A DNA stretch of 64,000 nucleotides from Haloglomus litoreum (lineage in GTDB: Archaea > Halobacteriota > Halobacteria > Halobacteriales > Haloarculaceae). The first letter of the stretch is position 1; every line of letters begins with the position of its first letter. The translations under genes and the position numbers were made by a program. Shown piece by piece: positions 8,583 to 18,131 of this stretch. Under the pieces are notes generated by a model. The model was not told the origin of the DNA, did no database searches, and was given only the letters and a program-made list of their open reading frames with translations. The DNA lies in NCBI RefSeq assembly GCF_029338515.1, contig NZ_CP119988.1:992001-1056000 (forward strand), given 5' to 3'.

Positions 8583-8767
8583 GGATTTCGCAGGGTTCCC
8601 CATGGTCAGCGGACCCACCGTTTCCGCGAGCGAGGACGACCTGAACCACCCTCAACTGGGTACCCCCATCCTACCGCACCTAGCGGCACCGCTTACCGGA
8701 ACCACGACACGCGTTCCCACGGCGAAACCCCTGCGAAACCGCCACAGACGCGCCGTAGAAACACTAT

Positions 8768-8776
8768 CCTTTTATG
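8768..8776 (+). promoter_or_regulatory. TATA-like box upstream of the SPOUT/ribosomal gene run
   Basis: CCTTTTATG, about 56-64 nt before the methyltransferase ATG, the only A/T-rich spot near that start. It could drive the methyltransferase and, by read-through, the ribosomal genes, since no clearer box is visible between 9783 and 9919. Confidence 0.5.
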
Positions 8777-8831
8777 CGCGGATTCGGTACGACCGGCACA
8801 GTCTAGTGGCCCGGCGTGGAAGCGCCACGGC

Positions 8832-9782
8832 ATGACACGCAGCGTGCTCGTGCCGTCGTCACTGGTCCGGGAGGCCGAGGACAAGCGGGCTGCGACCCGC
8901 AAGCTCGGCTACGTCGCCCGCGCGGCGGCGGTCTTCCGGATCGACCGGCTGGTCGTCTACCCCGATCCGCTCGGGGAACCGGACGCCGGCTGGGGTGACG
9001 GCGGGTTCGTGCACACCGTACTCGCGTACGCCGCCACGGCGCCCTTCCTCCGAAAGGAGGTCTGGGGCAGGCGGAGCGAACTGGAGTACGCGGGCGTGCT
9101 GCCGCCGCTCCACCTGGGTACACGGACCGGCTCCGGATCTACCGGTTCGGGGTCGTCAAGACAGGGCATCGTGACCGAGGTCGGACCTGAGGAGCGCGTC
9201 CGGGTCAATTGCGGCCTGCAACACCCGATCTCCCTGCCGGTCCCTCCGGGAATGGAGGTACCGCGCGAGGGGGAGCGCGTAACTATCAGGGTTTCCTCAC
9301 GCGAACCGGTCCGCGCGAAGCTCGTCGACGAACCCCAGCCGGGGTTCGACGTCGAACGCGCGGGCCTCGCTCGGCAGCTCGCCCGGGTCGACGCCGGCGT
9401 CCGTATCGCCGCGTCGCGCTTCGGCGAGCCGCTGACCGTCGCCCGGCTCGACTCCCTTCGCGGGGAGTGCGAGGCGGCCGGCGGCTGGACGATGGCGTTC
9501 GGCGCCCCCGAACGGGGGCTCCCGGACATCCTCGGCGAGGACGCCGAGGCCATCAGCCGGGCTGCGCGCGAGGGAACTCACAGTGAGACTGGTACCGTGG
9601 CCGTGGCCGGCCACACCGACACCGACGACGGCGCACCCACCGCGGGTGCCGCCACCGACAACGAACCGCGCGACCCGCGGTTCGACCTCTGGCTCAACAC
9701 GGTCCCCGACCAGGGCAGCGAGACGGTGCGAACCGAAGAGGCGATGTTCGCGTCGCTCTCGCCCCTGCGTCTCCCCCGCTAG
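8832..9782 (+). CDS. SPOUT-class RNA methyltransferase (C9orf114/DUF171 family)
   Basis: A 316-residue putative SAM-dependent RNA methyltransferase of the SPOUT superfamily (Pfam Methyltrn_RNA_3 type). It starts MTRSVLVPSSLVREAEDKR, has the FRIDRLVVYPDP strand-loop, and a central small beta-barrel insert (about 110-170, GIVTEVGPEERVRVNCG). The SAM-site region reads WTMAFGAPERGLPDIL, and the C terminus has WLNTVPDQGSETVRTEEAM. An acidic linker (about 250-280) splits the C-terminal part. The ATG at 8832 was chosen over earlier in-frame starts that fall in the repeat region. In many haloarchaea this gene precedes rpl3, as here; the target RNA is not determined. Confidence 0.85.
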   Translation: MTRSVLVPSSLVREAEDKRAATRKLGYVARAAAVFRIDRLVVYPDPLGEPDAGWGDGGFVHTVLAYAATAPFLRKEVWGRRSELEYAGVLPPLHLGTRTGSGSTGSGSSRQGIVTEVGPEERVRVNCGLQHPISLPVPPGMEVPREGERVTIRVSSREPVRAKLVDEPQPGFDVERAGLARQLARVDAGVRIAASRFGEPLTVARLDSLRGECEAAGGWTMAFGAPERGLPDILGEDAEAISRAAREGTHSETGTVAVAGHTDTDDGAPTAGAATDNEPRDPRFDLWLNTVPDQGSETVRTEEAMFASLSPLRLPR

Positions 9783-9821
9783 GGGGTTCGGGGGCGCCGA
9801 GTTCCACGGTGCGACGAGGGA

Positions 9822-9847
9822 CGCCCACGCGCGTTGTTGCGCGGGCG
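9822..9847 (+). promoter_or_regulatory. stem-loop in the leader of rpl3
   Basis: CGCCC-AC-GCGC, then loop GTTGTT, then GCGC-GGGCG forms about nine G-C pairs with a two-base bulge, 40 nt after the methyltransferase stop and ~70 nt before the rpl3 ATG. It could end part of the upstream transcript or act in the leader of the ribosomal operon. High GC makes chance hairpins likely, so support is modest. Confidence 0.35.
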
Positions 9848-9919
9848 GACGACGATACCGAGGTCCCTCTCGCCCCACCGGCACGAGGCGCCCACCAGCA
9901 AGACAGAGGAACACAACAC

Positions 9920-10927
9920 ATGCCACAACCGAGCAGACCACGCAAGGGCTCGCTGGGCTACAGCCCCCGGTCGCGGACGGACAGCGAGGTGCCCCGCATC
10001 TCGACCTGGCCGGACGACGGCGACCAGGCTGCCATCCAGGGGTTCGCCGGCTACAAGGCCGGCATGACGCACGTCGTCATGATCAACGACGAACCCGACT
10101 CCCCCCGCGAGGGGATGGAGGAGACCGTCCCCGTGACGGTCGTGGAGACGCCGCCCGTCCGGGCGGCGGCCCTGCGAGCCTACGAGTCGACGCCGTACGG
10201 ACAGCGACCGATCACCGAGGTATGGGCCGACGCCGAGAACCGTCACGACGACCTCTCGCGTGCGGTCTCCGCCCCGGACGAGATGGACGATTCGGACCTC
10301 CAGACGGCCCTCGACGAGGGCCGCGTGGACGACGTGCGCCTCATCACGCACACTGTCCCCGGCGAGCTCCCGAGCGTCCCGAAGACGACGCCCGACGTCA
10401 TGGAGACGCGGGTCGGCGGCCCCTCGGTCGACGACCGCGTCGAGTTCGCCATGGACCTCCTCGAGGAGGGTGGCGCACACGACGTGACCGACGTCTTCCG
10501 CGCCGGCGAGTACGCCGACATCGCGGGCGTCACGAAGGGCAAGGGCACCCAGGGCCCGGTCAAGCGCTGGGGCGTCCAGAAGCGGAAGGGCAAGCACGCA
10601 CGCCAGGGGTGGCGCCGACGCATCGGCAACCTCGGCCCGTGGAACCCCTCCCGCGTCCGCTCGACGGTCCCGCAGCAGGGCCAGATGGGCTACTCCCAGC
10701 GGACGGAACTGAACAAGCGACTCCTCGCGCTGGACGAGGGCGAGATGGCGCCGGACGGCGGCTTCGTCAACTACGGCGAGGTCGACGGCCCGTACGCGCT
10801 GGTCAAGGGCTCCGTTCCGGGCCCGGACAAGCGCCTCCTGCGTCTCCGCCCCGCGGTCCGCGCGACGAAGCAGCCGCCCCTCGACCCCGAGGTGCGGTAC
10901 GTCTCCACGGAATCCAACCAGGGATAG
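9920..10927 (+). CDS. rpl3: large ribosomal subunit protein uL3
   Basis: A 335-residue L3, an early-assembly 50S protein near the peptidyl transferase centre. Typical archaeal features: start MPQPSRPRKGSLGYSPR, the FAGYKAGMTHVV segment, TKGKGTQGPVKRWGVQ, and the loop with RRIGNLGPWNP that reaches toward the catalytic centre. The ATG at 9920 is the conserved start; an in-frame GTG/ATG stretch from 9809 was rejected. A purine-rich AGAGGA lies 11-16 nt upstream and could serve as a ribosome-binding site. First gene of the ribosomal run. Confidence 0.97.
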   Translation: MPQPSRPRKGSLGYSPRSRTDSEVPRISTWPDDGDQAAIQGFAGYKAGMTHVVMINDEPDSPREGMEETVPVTVVETPPVRAAALRAYESTPYGQRPITEVWADAENRHDDLSRAVSAPDEMDDSDLQTALDEGRVDDVRLITHTVPGELPSVPKTTPDVMETRVGGPSVDDRVEFAMDLLEEGGAHDVTDVFRAGEYADIAGVTKGKGTQGPVKRWGVQKRKGKHARQGWRRRIGNLGPWNPSRVRSTVPQQGQMGYSQRTELNKRLLALDEGEMAPDGGFVNYGEVDGPYALVKGSVPGPDKRLLRLRPAVRATKQPPLDPEVRYVSTESNQG

Positions 10928-10930
10928 ATC

Positions 10931-11677
10931 ATGGAAGCAACAGTACGCGACCTGGACGGCGCGGACGACGGCAGCATCGAGCTGCCCGACGTGTTCGAGA
11001 CGGTCCACCGACCGGACCTCATCAAGCGAGCCGTGCTCGCCGCCCAGGCCAACCGACGACAGGACTACGGTACCGACGAGTTCGCGGGCCTGCGGACGCC
11101 CGCCGAGTCCCCCGGCTCCGGCCGCGGGATGGCGCACGTCCCCCGGCAGAACGGCGTCGCGAAGCGCGTCCCCCAGACGGTGGGCGGCCGCGTGGCGCAC
11201 CCGCCGAAGGCCGAGAAGGACCGCACGCTCGACATCAACGACAAGGAGCGCCAGCTCGCCGTTCGCTCGGCGCTGGCGGCCACCACGGACGGCGACCTCG
11301 TGGCCGAGCGCGGCCACGACTTCGACGACGACGTCGAGTTCCCGCTCGTCGTCTCGGACGAGTTCGAGGACCTGCAGAAGACCCAGGAGGCCCTGGGCGT
11401 GCTGGAGGCCCTCGGCGTCGCTCGTGACGTCGAGCGCGCCGACGCGGGCCGCAAGGTCCGCGCCGGCAAGGGCAAGGGCCGCGGCCGGAAGTACAAGCAG
11501 CCCAAGTCCGTGCTCGTCGTGACCAGCGAGGAGCCGTCGCGCGCCGCCCGCAACCTCGCGGGCGTCGACGTCGCGACGGCCGACGAGGTCAACGCCGAGG
11601 ACCTCGCGCCCGGCACGCACGCGGGCCGCCTGACGCTGTTCACCGAGTCCGCCATCGAGGAGGTGAGCGGTCGATGA
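10931..11677 (+). CDS. rpl4: large ribosomal subunit protein uL4
   Basis: A 248-residue archaeal L4 lining the peptide exit tunnel. The long basic loop (SPGSGRGMAHVPRQ ... GGRVAHPPKAEK) that enters the tunnel wall is recognisable, as are FETVHRPDLIKRAV near the start and KSVLVVTSEE in the C-terminal half. It begins 3 nt after the uL3 stop and overlaps uL23 by 4 nt. Confidence 0.97.
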   Translation: MEATVRDLDGADDGSIELPDVFETVHRPDLIKRAVLAAQANRRQDYGTDEFAGLRTPAESPGSGRGMAHVPRQNGVAKRVPQTVGGRVAHPPKAEKDRTLDINDKERQLAVRSALAATTDGDLVAERGHDFDDDVEFPLVVSDEFEDLQKTQEALGVLEALGVARDVERADAGRKVRAGKGKGRGRKYKQPKSVLVVTSEEPSRAARNLAGVDVATADEVNAEDLAPGTHAGRLTLFTESAIEEVSGR

Positions 11678-11931
11678 CGGGCGACGTCGTCAAGCACCCG
11701 CTCGTCACGGAGAAGGCGATGAACAAGATGGACTTCGAGAACAAGCTCGAGTTCGTCTGTGACATGGGCGCGACCAAGGACGAGATCGCGACGGCCGTCG
11801 AGGACCGCTTCGACGTCCGCGTCGTGGACGTCAACACGCAGAACACGATGCAGGGCCACAAGAAGGCGACCATCACGCTACACGAGGACGACGACGCACA
11901 GGACGTCGCGTCCCGCGTGGGGGTGTTCTAG
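11674..11931 (+). CDS. rpl23: large ribosomal subunit protein uL23
   Basis: An 85-residue protein at the tunnel exit, where the signal recognition particle and translocon dock. It shows the family pattern HPLVTEKAM followed by FVCDMGATKDEI and VNTQNTMQGHKKATITL. The ATG overlaps the uL4 stop (ATGA), and the stop is directly followed by the uL2 ATG with no spacer. Confidence 0.97.
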   Translation: MTGDVVKHPLVTEKAMNKMDFENKLEFVCDMGATKDEIATAVEDRFDVRVVDVNTQNTMQGHKKATITLHEDDDAQDVASRVGVF

Positions 11932-12669
11932 ATGGGGCGTCGCATCCAGGGCCAGCGGCGTGGGCGCGGTACCCCCACGTTCCGTGCGCCCTCGCACCGC
12001 TACAAGGCGGACCTCTCCCACCGGAAGGTGGAGGACGGCGACGTGGTCGCCGGGGAGGTCGTCGACATCGAGCACGACCCTGCCCGGTCGGCGCCGGTCG
12101 CGGACGTCCAGTTCGAGGACGGCGACCGCCGGCTCGTGCTCGCCCCCGAGGGCATCGCCGTCGGGGACACGCTCCAGCTCGGCGTCTCCGCCGAGGTGGC
12201 ACCCGGGAACACGCTCCCGCTGGCCGAGATCCCCGAGGGGGTCCCGGTCTGCAACGTCGAGCGCCAGCCCGGTGACGGTGGGAAGTTCGCGCGCGCCTCC
12301 GGCGTCAGCGCGGACCTGCTGACCCACGACCGCAACGCGGCCGTGGTCCAGCTCCCCTCCGGCGAGGTCCGACGCCTCAGCCCGGACTGTCGGGCCACCA
12401 TCGGCGTGGTCGCCGGCGGCGGCCGGACGGAGAAGCCGTTCGTCAAGGCCGGCAACAAGTACCACAAGATGCGTGCCCGCGGTGGGAAGTACCCCACCGT
12501 CCGTGGTGTGGCGATGAACGCCGTCGACCACCCGTTCGGTGGCGGCGGCCGCCAGCACCCGGGCAAGCCGAAGAGCATCTCCCGGAACGCCCCGCCGGGA
12601 CGCAAGGTCGGTGACATCTCCTCGCGACGGACGGGTCGCGGGGGCAAAGGGGGCCGAGACAAGTCATGA
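11932..12669 (+). CDS. rpl2: large ribosomal subunit protein uL2
   Basis: A 245-residue L2, needed for subunit joining and peptidyl transfer. It opens [20 protein letters not shown], has the SH3-like/OB core, and carries the invariant C-terminal segment [19 protein letters not shown] with the functionally important histidine. It ends in a basic tail and overlaps uS19 by 4 nt. Confidence 0.98.
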   Translation: MGRRIQGQRRGRGTPTFRAPSHRYKADLSHRKVEDGDVVAGEVVDIEHDPARSAPVADVQFEDGDRRLVLAPEGIAVGDTLQLGVSAEVAPGNTLPLAEIPEGVPVCNVERQPGDGGKFARASGVSADLLTHDRNAAVVQLPSGEVRRLSPDCRATIGVVAGGGRTEKPFVKAGNKYHKMRARGGKYPTVRGVAMNAVDHPFGGGGRQHPGKPKSISRNAPPGRKVGDISSRRTGRGGKGGRDKS

Positions 12670-13094
12670 GTTCCGAATACCAGATCGGCCGCGACAAGGA
12701 CGAGGAGTTCACGTACCGCGGTCACACGCTCGACGAGCTGCAGGACATGAGCCTGGAGGACGTCGCCGAACTGCTACCCGCCCGCCAGCGGCGGAGCATC
12801 ACCCGAGGGCTGACGACCGAGCAGGAGAAGCTGCTCGAGGACGCCCGCGAGGCCGAGGAGGAGGCCACGGCCAACGACCCGATCCGGACGCACCTGCGTG
12901 ACATGCCGATCGTCCCCGAGATGGTCGGCCTCACCTTCGAGGTGTACAACGGTCACGAGTTCGACCGCGTCCTGGTCGAGCCGGAGATGCTGGGCCACTA
13001 CCTGGGCGAGTTCGTCCTCACCCGCACCTCGGTCGAACACGGCCAGGCCGGCATCGGCGCGACCCGGTCCTCGAAGTTCGTGCCCCTCAAGTAA
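12666..13094 (+). CDS. rps19: small ribosomal subunit protein uS19
   Basis: A 142-residue archaeal S19 of the 30S head. The N-terminal part ([19 protein letters not shown] ... [10 protein letters not shown]) and the core motif [14 protein letters not shown], then [11 protein letters not shown] and [14 protein letters not shown], are diagnostic. The start overlaps the uL2 stop (ATGA). Confidence 0.97.
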   Translation: MSSEYQIGRDKDEEFTYRGHTLDELQDMSLEDVAELLPARQRRSITRGLTTEQEKLLEDAREAEEEATANDPIRTHLRDMPIVPEMVGLTFEVYNGHEFDRVLVEPEMLGHYLGEFVLTRTSVEHGQAGIGATRSSKFVPLK

Positions 13095-13097
13095 ACC

Positions 13098-13562
13098 ATG
13101 GGAATCAGCTACTCGGTCGACGCCGACCCGGACTCGACGGCCAAAGCGATGCTCCGGGAGCGGCACATGAGCCACAAGCACAGCAAGGAGATCGCCCGCG
13201 AGATCAAGGGCATGACGGCCGGCGACGCCGTCGATTACCTCGAACAGGTGATCGCCGGCGAGCGCTCGGTCCCGTTCAAGTCCCACAACTCCGGGGTCGG
13301 TCACCGCAACGACATCGATGGCTGGGACGCGGGGCGCTACCCCGAGAAGGCCAGTAAGGCCTTCCTCGACCTGCTCGAGAACGCCATCGGCAACGCCGAC
13401 CACCAGGGATTCGACGGCGAGACCATGGCCATCATGCACGTCGCCGCCCACAAGGTGGGCGAGTCCCCGGGGCGTAAGCCGCGCGCCTTCGGCCGCGCCT
13501 CCGAGTGGAACACCCCGCAGGTCGACGTCGAGATGATCCTGACCCAGGAGGAGGACGAATAA
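13098..13562 (+). CDS. rpl22: large ribosomal subunit protein uL22
   Basis: A 154-residue protein whose beta-hairpin extends into the exit tunnel. It shows the opening MGISYSVDADPDSTAKAM, the conserved KHSKEIAREIKGMTAGDAV, and the basic hairpin GRKPRAFGRASEWNTP. The stop codon shares one base with the uS3 ATG (TAATG). Confidence 0.97.
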   Translation: MGISYSVDADPDSTAKAMLRERHMSHKHSKEIAREIKGMTAGDAVDYLEQVIAGERSVPFKSHNSGVGHRNDIDGWDAGRYPEKASKAFLDLLENAIGNADHQGFDGETMAIMHVAAHKVGESPGRKPRAFGRASEWNTPQVDVEMILTQEEDE

Positions 13563-14536
13563 TGGCAGACGAGCACCAGTTCATCGAGAACGGCCTCGAA
13601 CGGACCCAGATCGACGAGTTCTTCAAGTCCGAACTGTCCCGAGCGGGCTACGGCGGCATGGACGTCGCCCAGACCCCGATGGGGACCCAGATCGTCCTCA
13701 AGGCCGAGAAGCCCGGGATGGTCATCGGCAAGGGCGGGAAGAACATCCGGAAGATCACGTCCGAGCTGGAGTCCCGGTTCGACATGGACGACCCGCAGAT
13801 CGACGTCCAGGAGGTCGACGAGCCGGACCTCAACGCGCAGATCGTCGCCGACCGGCTGGCGAACGCCCTGGAGCGTGGCTGGTACTTCCGGAAGGCCGGC
13901 CACACGACCATCGACCGCATCATGGAGTCCGGCGCGAAGGGCGCCGAGATCGTCCTGAGCGGGAAGGTCACGGGGGCGCGCTCGCGCGTCGAGAAGTTCA
14001 ACCGTGGCTACATCAAGCACAACGGCGAGCCCGCCGAGACCGTGGTCGACCACGGCCAGGGTGTCGCGGTGATGAAGCTCGGCACCATCGGTGTCGACGT
14101 GAAGATCATCGGCCCCGACGCCGAGCTCCCCGACGACTTCGAGGTCTACGAGGACGTCGAGGTAGAGGACTACATCGAGGAGCCCGACGAGAGCGTCGAG
14201 GAGCTGCTCGAGGGCGAGGGCGACGCACCCGAGGACGCCGGCATGGCCGGCGAGGGCGAGCCCGAGGACCTCGCCGAGACCACCGAGGGCGACGCCGCCG
14301 ATGTCGAGGAGGAGGTCCTCGACGAGGTCGGGGAAGAGGAGGTCCTCGAGGACGAGGAGGAGCCGGCTCCGGCCGTCGAGCCCGACGAGGAGATCGAGGA
14401 CGAGCTCGAGGAGCTCGAGGAGTCCGTCGAGGAGGAGGCCGACGACCTGATGGAGCAGATGCCCGACGAGGCCGACGAGGGCGCACAGGCTCCCGCGGAC
14501 GACGAGGACGAGCCCGACGAGGAGGGTGAGCAATGA
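13562..14536 (+). CDS. rps3: small ribosomal subunit protein uS3 with long acidic tail
   Basis: A 324-residue S3 forming part of the mRNA entry channel. The KH domain has the GxxG loop VIGKGGKN (GKGG at 56-59), and the C-terminal ribosomal domain ends near [14 protein letters not shown]. About 120 further residues are extremely Glu/Asp-rich, far beyond the usual S3 length of ~210-240, and probably disordered. An upstream in-frame ATG (13505) lies within uL22 and was rejected. uL29 begins in the last 4 nt. Confidence 0.96.
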   Translation: MADEHQFIENGLERTQIDEFFKSELSRAGYGGMDVAQTPMGTQIVLKAEKPGMVIGKGGKNIRKITSELESRFDMDDPQIDVQEVDEPDLNAQIVADRLANALERGWYFRKAGHTTIDRIMESGAKGAEIVLSGKVTGARSRVEKFNRGYIKHNGEPAETVVDHGQGVAVMKLGTIGVDVKIIGPDAELPDDFEVYEDVEVEDYIEEPDESVEELLEGEGDAPEDAGMAGEGEPEDLAETTEGDAADVEEEVLDEVGEEEVLEDEEEPAPAVEPDEEIEDELEELEESVEEEADDLMEQMPDEADEGAQAPADDEDEPDEEGEQ

Positions 14537-14733
14537 CCATCCTGCACGTCGAGGAGATCCGCGACATGACGCCCGCCGAGCGCGAATCCGAGCTCGACGA
14601 GCTCGAGACGGAGCTCCTGAACGCGCGGGCCGTACAGGCGGCCGGTGGCGCGCCGGACAACCCCGGGCGGATCCCGGAGATCCGGAAGGCCATCGCCCGC
14701 ATCAAGACGATCCAGAACGAGGAGAGCGAGTGA
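14533..14733 (+). CDS. rpl29: large ribosomal subunit protein uL29
   Basis: A 66-residue helical hairpin protein at the tunnel exit. The sequence [19 protein letters not shown] and the C-terminal [15 protein letters not shown] helix are typical. ATGA overlap with uS3. Confidence 0.96.
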   Translation: MTILHVEEIRDMTPAERESELDELETELLNARAVQAAGGAPDNPGRIPEIRKAIARIKTIQNEESE

Positions 14734-14735
14734 CG

Positions 14736-15122
14736 ATGCTGACCCCCGAGACCCTGCCGCGCCACGAACTCACCGGCCTCCCGGTCCGCGTCGCCGACGC
14801 CACCCACGACGGGTACGTCGGTATCGCGGGTCGCGTGGTCGAGGAGACCGAGCGGACGCTGCTCGTCGAGAGCGGCGACGCCGGCGGTGCGGACGCAGCG
14901 GCGCCACGCGCCGCGAGCGGGACTTCGGGGGCCAGCGTGCGGCAGGTCCCGAAGGCGGCGGCGACGTTCGAGTTCCGCCTGCCCGACGACGCGAGCGATG
15001 ACGCCTCGGCGCGCCACGGCGGCGCGCGGGAGGCCGACCAGTTCGTGACCGTGGCGGGCGAGCGACTCGTCGCTCGGCCGGCCCGACGGACCGAACATAG
15101 AGGTGATTCGATATGGCGCTAG
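14736..15122 (+). CDS. rnp1: ribonuclease P protein component 1 (Rpp29/POP4 family)
   Basis: Protein subunit of archaeal RNase P, which matures tRNA 5' ends. The 128-residue product starts MLTPETLPRHELTGLPVRV, followed by the Sm-like barrel signature GIAGRVVEETERTLLVES. The usual VPK-AATFEFRLPD block follows after an Ala/Gly-rich insert (about 48-68). A GTG at 14730 overlapping the uL29 stop is an alternative start adding two residues. The 3' end overlaps uS17 by 10 nt. Archaeal S17 operons commonly carry this gene here. Confidence 0.92.
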   Translation: MLTPETLPRHELTGLPVRVADATHDGYVGIAGRVVEETERTLLVESGDAGGADAAAPRAASGTSGASVRQVPKAAATFEFRLPDDASDDASARHGGAREADQFVTVAGERLVARPARRTEHRGDSIWR

Positions 15123-15439
15123 GACTGAACGCAACCGAACCTGAGGCGGCCTGTGCCGACCCCAACTGTCCCTTCCACGGCGAACTGTCCGTGCGGGGCG
15201 GGGTCATCGAGGGACAGGTCGCTTCGACAGACATGGACAAGACCGTCGTCGTCGAGCGGGAGTACGACGTGCAGGTCCCGAAGTACGACCGGCTGATGAA
15301 GCGCCGGTCCCGGGTCTCCGCACACCACCCGCCGTGCCTCGAGGTAGAGGTCGGCGACACGGTCCGTATCGCAGAGACACGACCGCTCTCGAAGACGAAG
15401 AGCCACGTCGTGATAGACATCGAGGAGGGTGACGCCTGA
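15113..15439 (+). CDS. rps17: small ribosomal subunit protein uS17
   Basis: A 108-residue OB-fold 16S rRNA-binding protein. Archaeal features: the N-terminal C14-x4-C19 with H22 ([10 protein letters not shown]), then [14 protein letters not shown] and [12 protein letters not shown]. The start lies within the rnp1 coding end; the stop overlaps uL14 (TGATG). Confidence 0.96.
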   Translation: MALGLNATEPEAACADPNCPFHGELSVRGGVIEGQVASTDMDKTVVVEREYDVQVPKYDRLMKRRSRVSAHHPPCLEVEVGDTVRIAETRPLSKTKSHVVIDIEEGDA

Positions 15440-15837
15440 TGGAGGCACTCAACGCCGACGTCACGCCCGGCCTGGAGAAGGGCTCGCTCATCCGGTGTGC
15501 GGACAACACCGGCGCCCGCGAGCTGAAGGTCATCAGCGTGTCGGGCTACTCCGGCGCGAAGAACCGACACCCGAAGGCCGGTCTGGGTGACAAGGTGACG
15601 GTCTCCGTCACGAAGGGCACCCCGGAGATGCGACGGCAGGTCCTGCCCGCCGTCGTCATCCGGCAGCGCAAGCCCATCCGTCGTCCCGACGGCACCCGCG
15701 TCAAGTTCGAGGACAACGCGGCGGTCATCGTCGACGAGAACGAGGACCCCCGCGGGACCGAACTGAAGGGCCCCATCGCCCGCGAAGTGGCCGAGCGGTT
15801 CGGCTCCATCGCGTCCACCGCGACGATGATAGTATGA
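15439..15837 (+). CDS. rpl14: large ribosomal subunit protein uL14
   Basis: A 132-residue five-stranded barrel protein at the subunit interface. It shows the diagnostic [36 protein letters not shown] and the C-terminal [17 protein letters not shown]. It overlaps both neighbours by 1 and 4 nt. Confidence 0.97.
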   Translation: MEALNADVTPGLEKGSLIRCADNTGARELKVISVSGYSGAKNRHPKAGLGDKVTVSVTKGTPEMRRQVLPAVVIRQRKPIRRPDGTRVKFEDNAAVIVDENEDPRGTELKGPIAREVAERFGSIASTATMIV

Positions 15838-16214
15838 GCAAGCAGCCATCCAAACAGCGGACACGACAGCGACGTGCGCCGCTCCACGAGAAGCAGAAGC
15901 AGGTCCGAGCCCACCTCTCGGAGGACCTCCGCGAGGAGTACGGGCAGCGGTCCGTCCGCGTCAACGCGGGCGACACCGTCGAGGTCCAGCGTGGCGACTT
16001 CGCCGGCGAGACCGGCGAGGTCGTCGACGTCGACCTCCGGTCGGCGACCATCAACGTCGAGGACGTGACCGTCGAGAAGGCCGACGGGGAGGAGGTTCCC
16101 CGTGACCTCGACGCGTCGAACCTCGTCGTGACCGACCTCGACCTCGAGGACGACCTGCGCGAGGAGCGGCTGAACCGAGCGGAAAGCGACGATGACGAGG
16201 TGAGCGACGAATGA
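15834..16214 (+). CDS. rpl24: large ribosomal subunit protein uL24
   Basis: A 126-residue assembly-initiating 50S protein. It has the archaeal N-terminal [20 protein letters not shown] and the KOW motif [20 protein letters not shown], with an acidic tail. Overlaps with uL14 and eS4 are 4 nt each. Confidence 0.96.
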   Translation: MSKQPSKQRTRQRRAPLHEKQKQVRAHLSEDLREEYGQRSVRVNAGDTVEVQRGDFAGETGEVVDVDLRSATINVEDVTVEKADGEEVPRDLDASNLVVTDLDLEDDLREERLNRAESDDDEVSDE

Positions 16215-17026
16215 CGCGCCACCAGAAGCGGCTCTCCGTCCCGAAGTCGTGGCCCGTCGAGCGGAAGACGGCCGCCTACACGGTCAAGGCCGACGCTGGC
16301 CCGCACGGCGAGAGCGGGGTTCCCCTGCTCATCGTCCTGCGCGACGTGCTCGGCTACGCCGACTCCCGGAAGGAGGCCCGCTACGCCCTCGACCAGGACA
16401 ACGTCCTGATCAACGGCCAGGCGGCCTCCGACGAGGAGCGTCCCATCGGGATGTTCGACATCGTGGAGTTCACCGAGCGCGACGAGCACTACCGCGTCTT
16501 CCCCGACGAGGGCGGTCGGCTCGCGCTGACCGCTATCGACGCCGAGAGCGCGGGCTCGCGGCTCGGCAAGGTCGTCGGCAAGACCCACGAGGCGGGCGGC
16601 GAGACGCAGCTCACGCTGCACGACGGCGCCACCCTCCGGACCGGTGACGACCAGATCTCGCCCAACGACTCCGTCGTCGTCTCGAACGACGACAAGTCCA
16701 TCGTGGCGCACTTCCCGTACGAGGAGGGTGCGCTGGTGACGGCCGTTCGCGGCAGTCACGCCGGCGAGATCGGTCGGATCGACGAGATCCAGGTCACGCC
16801 CGGTTCCTCGAAGAACAACGTCCTCATCGAGGGCGACGACGGCCGCTTCGAGACGGTCGAGGACTACGTCGTCGTCATCGACGAGAACTTCACCTCGGAC
16901 GAGGGCGACGAGCCCGACGCCGACGTCACCACCGGCGGCGACGAGGACGACCCGCAGTCGGCGGACGCCGACGAGGCCGAACTCGACGAGTCCGACGACG
17001 CCGAGGAGGTGAGCGACGATGAGTAG
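16211..17026 (+). CDS. rps4e: small ribosomal subunit protein eS4
   Basis: A 271-residue archaeal/eukaryotic-type S4e. It begins [18 protein letters not shown], has an S4-like RNA-binding helix pair ([18 protein letters not shown]), a central domain and a C-terminal KOW motif ([13 protein letters not shown]). About 45 acidic residues follow the usual end. It overlaps uL24 by 4 nt and uL5 by 8 nt. Confidence 0.96.
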   Translation: MTRHQKRLSVPKSWPVERKTAAYTVKADAGPHGESGVPLLIVLRDVLGYADSRKEARYALDQDNVLINGQAASDEERPIGMFDIVEFTERDEHYRVFPDEGGRLALTAIDAESAGSRLGKVVGKTHEAGGETQLTLHDGATLRTGDDQISPNDSVVVSNDDKSIVAHFPYEEGALVTAVRGSHAGEIGRIDEIQVTPGSSKNNVLIEGDDGRFETVEDYVVVIDENFTSDEGDEPDADVTTGGDEDDPQSADADEAELDESDDAEEVSDDE

Positions 17027-17549
17027 CGAGGCCGAGGGCGGCGAGTTCCACGAGATGCGCAAGCCGCGCATCGAGAAGGTCGTCGTCCACATGGGCGTCG
17101 GCGAGGGTGGGCGCGAGCTCGCCAACGCCGAGGAGATCCTCGCCGAGGTGGCGGGGCAGGAACCCGTTCGGACGACCGCGAAGGGCACCATCGCCGCGTT
17201 CGGCGTCCGCGAGGGCGACCCGATCGGTGCGAAGGTGACACTCCGCGACGACCTGGCCCGCGAGTTCCTCGAGACGGCGCTGCCGCTTGTGGAGCTGTCC
17301 GAGCACCAGTTCGACGAGTACGGCAACTTCTCGTTCGGGGTCGAGGAGCACACCGACTTCCCGAGCCAGGAGTACGACCCGAGCATCGGTATCTACGGGC
17401 TGGACGTGACGGTCAACCTCGTCCGTCCGGGCTACCGGGTCCGCAAGCGCGACAAGGCAGCGAGCGACATCCCGCCGCGACACCGCCTCGATGCGGCCGA
17501 CGCGGTGGCGTTCGTCGAGACCGAGTTCGACGCGGAGGTCAACGAATGA
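17019..17549 (+). CDS. rpl5: large ribosomal subunit protein uL5
   Basis: A 176-residue 5S rRNA-binding protein of the central protuberance. Motifs are [30 protein letters not shown], and [25 protein letters not shown], which is split by the usual loop. The start lies inside the end of eS4. Confidence 0.97.
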   Translation: MSSEAEGGEFHEMRKPRIEKVVVHMGVGEGGRELANAEEILAEVAGQEPVRTTAKGTIAAFGVREGDPIGAKVTLRDDLAREFLETALPLVELSEHQFDEYGNFSFGVEEHTDFPSQEYDPSIGIYGLDVTVNLVRPGYRVRKRDKAASDIPPRHRLDAADAVAFVETEFDAEVNE

Positions 17550-17737
17550 GCGAGAGCGAGACCGAAGGAGAACACGAGGAACCCACCGGCGAGAACGCCG
17601 CGAAGCGCACCGGCGCGCAGGAGGCCTGCCAGCGGTGCGGTCGCGAGCAGGGCCTGGTCGGCAAGTACGACATCTGGCTCTGCCGGCAGTGCTTCCGCGA
17701 GATCGCCCGCGGCATGGGGTTCGAGAAGTACAACTGA
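17546..17737 (+). CDS. rps14: small ribosomal subunit protein uS14, zinc-binding type
   Basis: A 63-residue S14 with four zinc ligands in two CxxC pairs (C28, C31, C46, C49) and the C terminus [14 protein letters not shown]. The first ~25 residues are an acidic extension. ATGA overlap with uL5 and TGATG overlap with uS8. Confidence 0.95.
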   Translation: MSESETEGEHEEPTGENAAKRTGAQEACQRCGREQGLVGKYDIWLCRQCFREIARGMGFEKYN

Positions 17738-18129
17738 TGACAGGAAACGATCCACTGGCCGCCGCGCTGTCCGGCATCGACAACGCCGAGCGCGTCGGTC
17801 ACCTGACACACGAGGTCGAGCCCGCCTCGAACGAGATCGGCTCCGTGCTCGAGGTCTTCTACGACCGCGGGTACGTCGACGGCTTCCAGTACGTCGACGA
17901 CGGGAAGGCCGGTCAGTTCGAGGTCGAACTGAAGGGTGCCATCAACCGGTGTGGCGCGGTGAAGCCGCGCTACTCGGCGGGCGCCGACGAGTACGAGCGC
18001 TGGGAGAAGCGGTTCCTCCCGGCCCGTGACTACGGCGCGCTCGTCGTCACCACCTCACAGGGGGTCATGTCCCACTACGAGGCCCGCGAGGCCGGCATCG
18101 GTGGCCAGGTCATCGCATACGTATACTGA
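17737..18129 (+). CDS. rps8: small ribosomal subunit protein uS8
   Basis: A 130-residue S8, a primary binder of the 16S central domain. The conserved start [15 protein letters not shown] and C-terminal [19 protein letters not shown] are present. The ATG at 17737 shares one base with the uS14 stop; longer upstream frames were rejected. Confidence 0.96.
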   Translation: MTGNDPLAAALSGIDNAERVGHLTHEVEPASNEIGSVLEVFYDRGYVDGFQYVDDGKAGQFEVELKGAINRCGAVKPRYSAGADEYERWEKRFLPARDYGALVVTTSQGVMSHYEAREAGIGGQVIAYVY

Positions 18130-18131
18130 CA

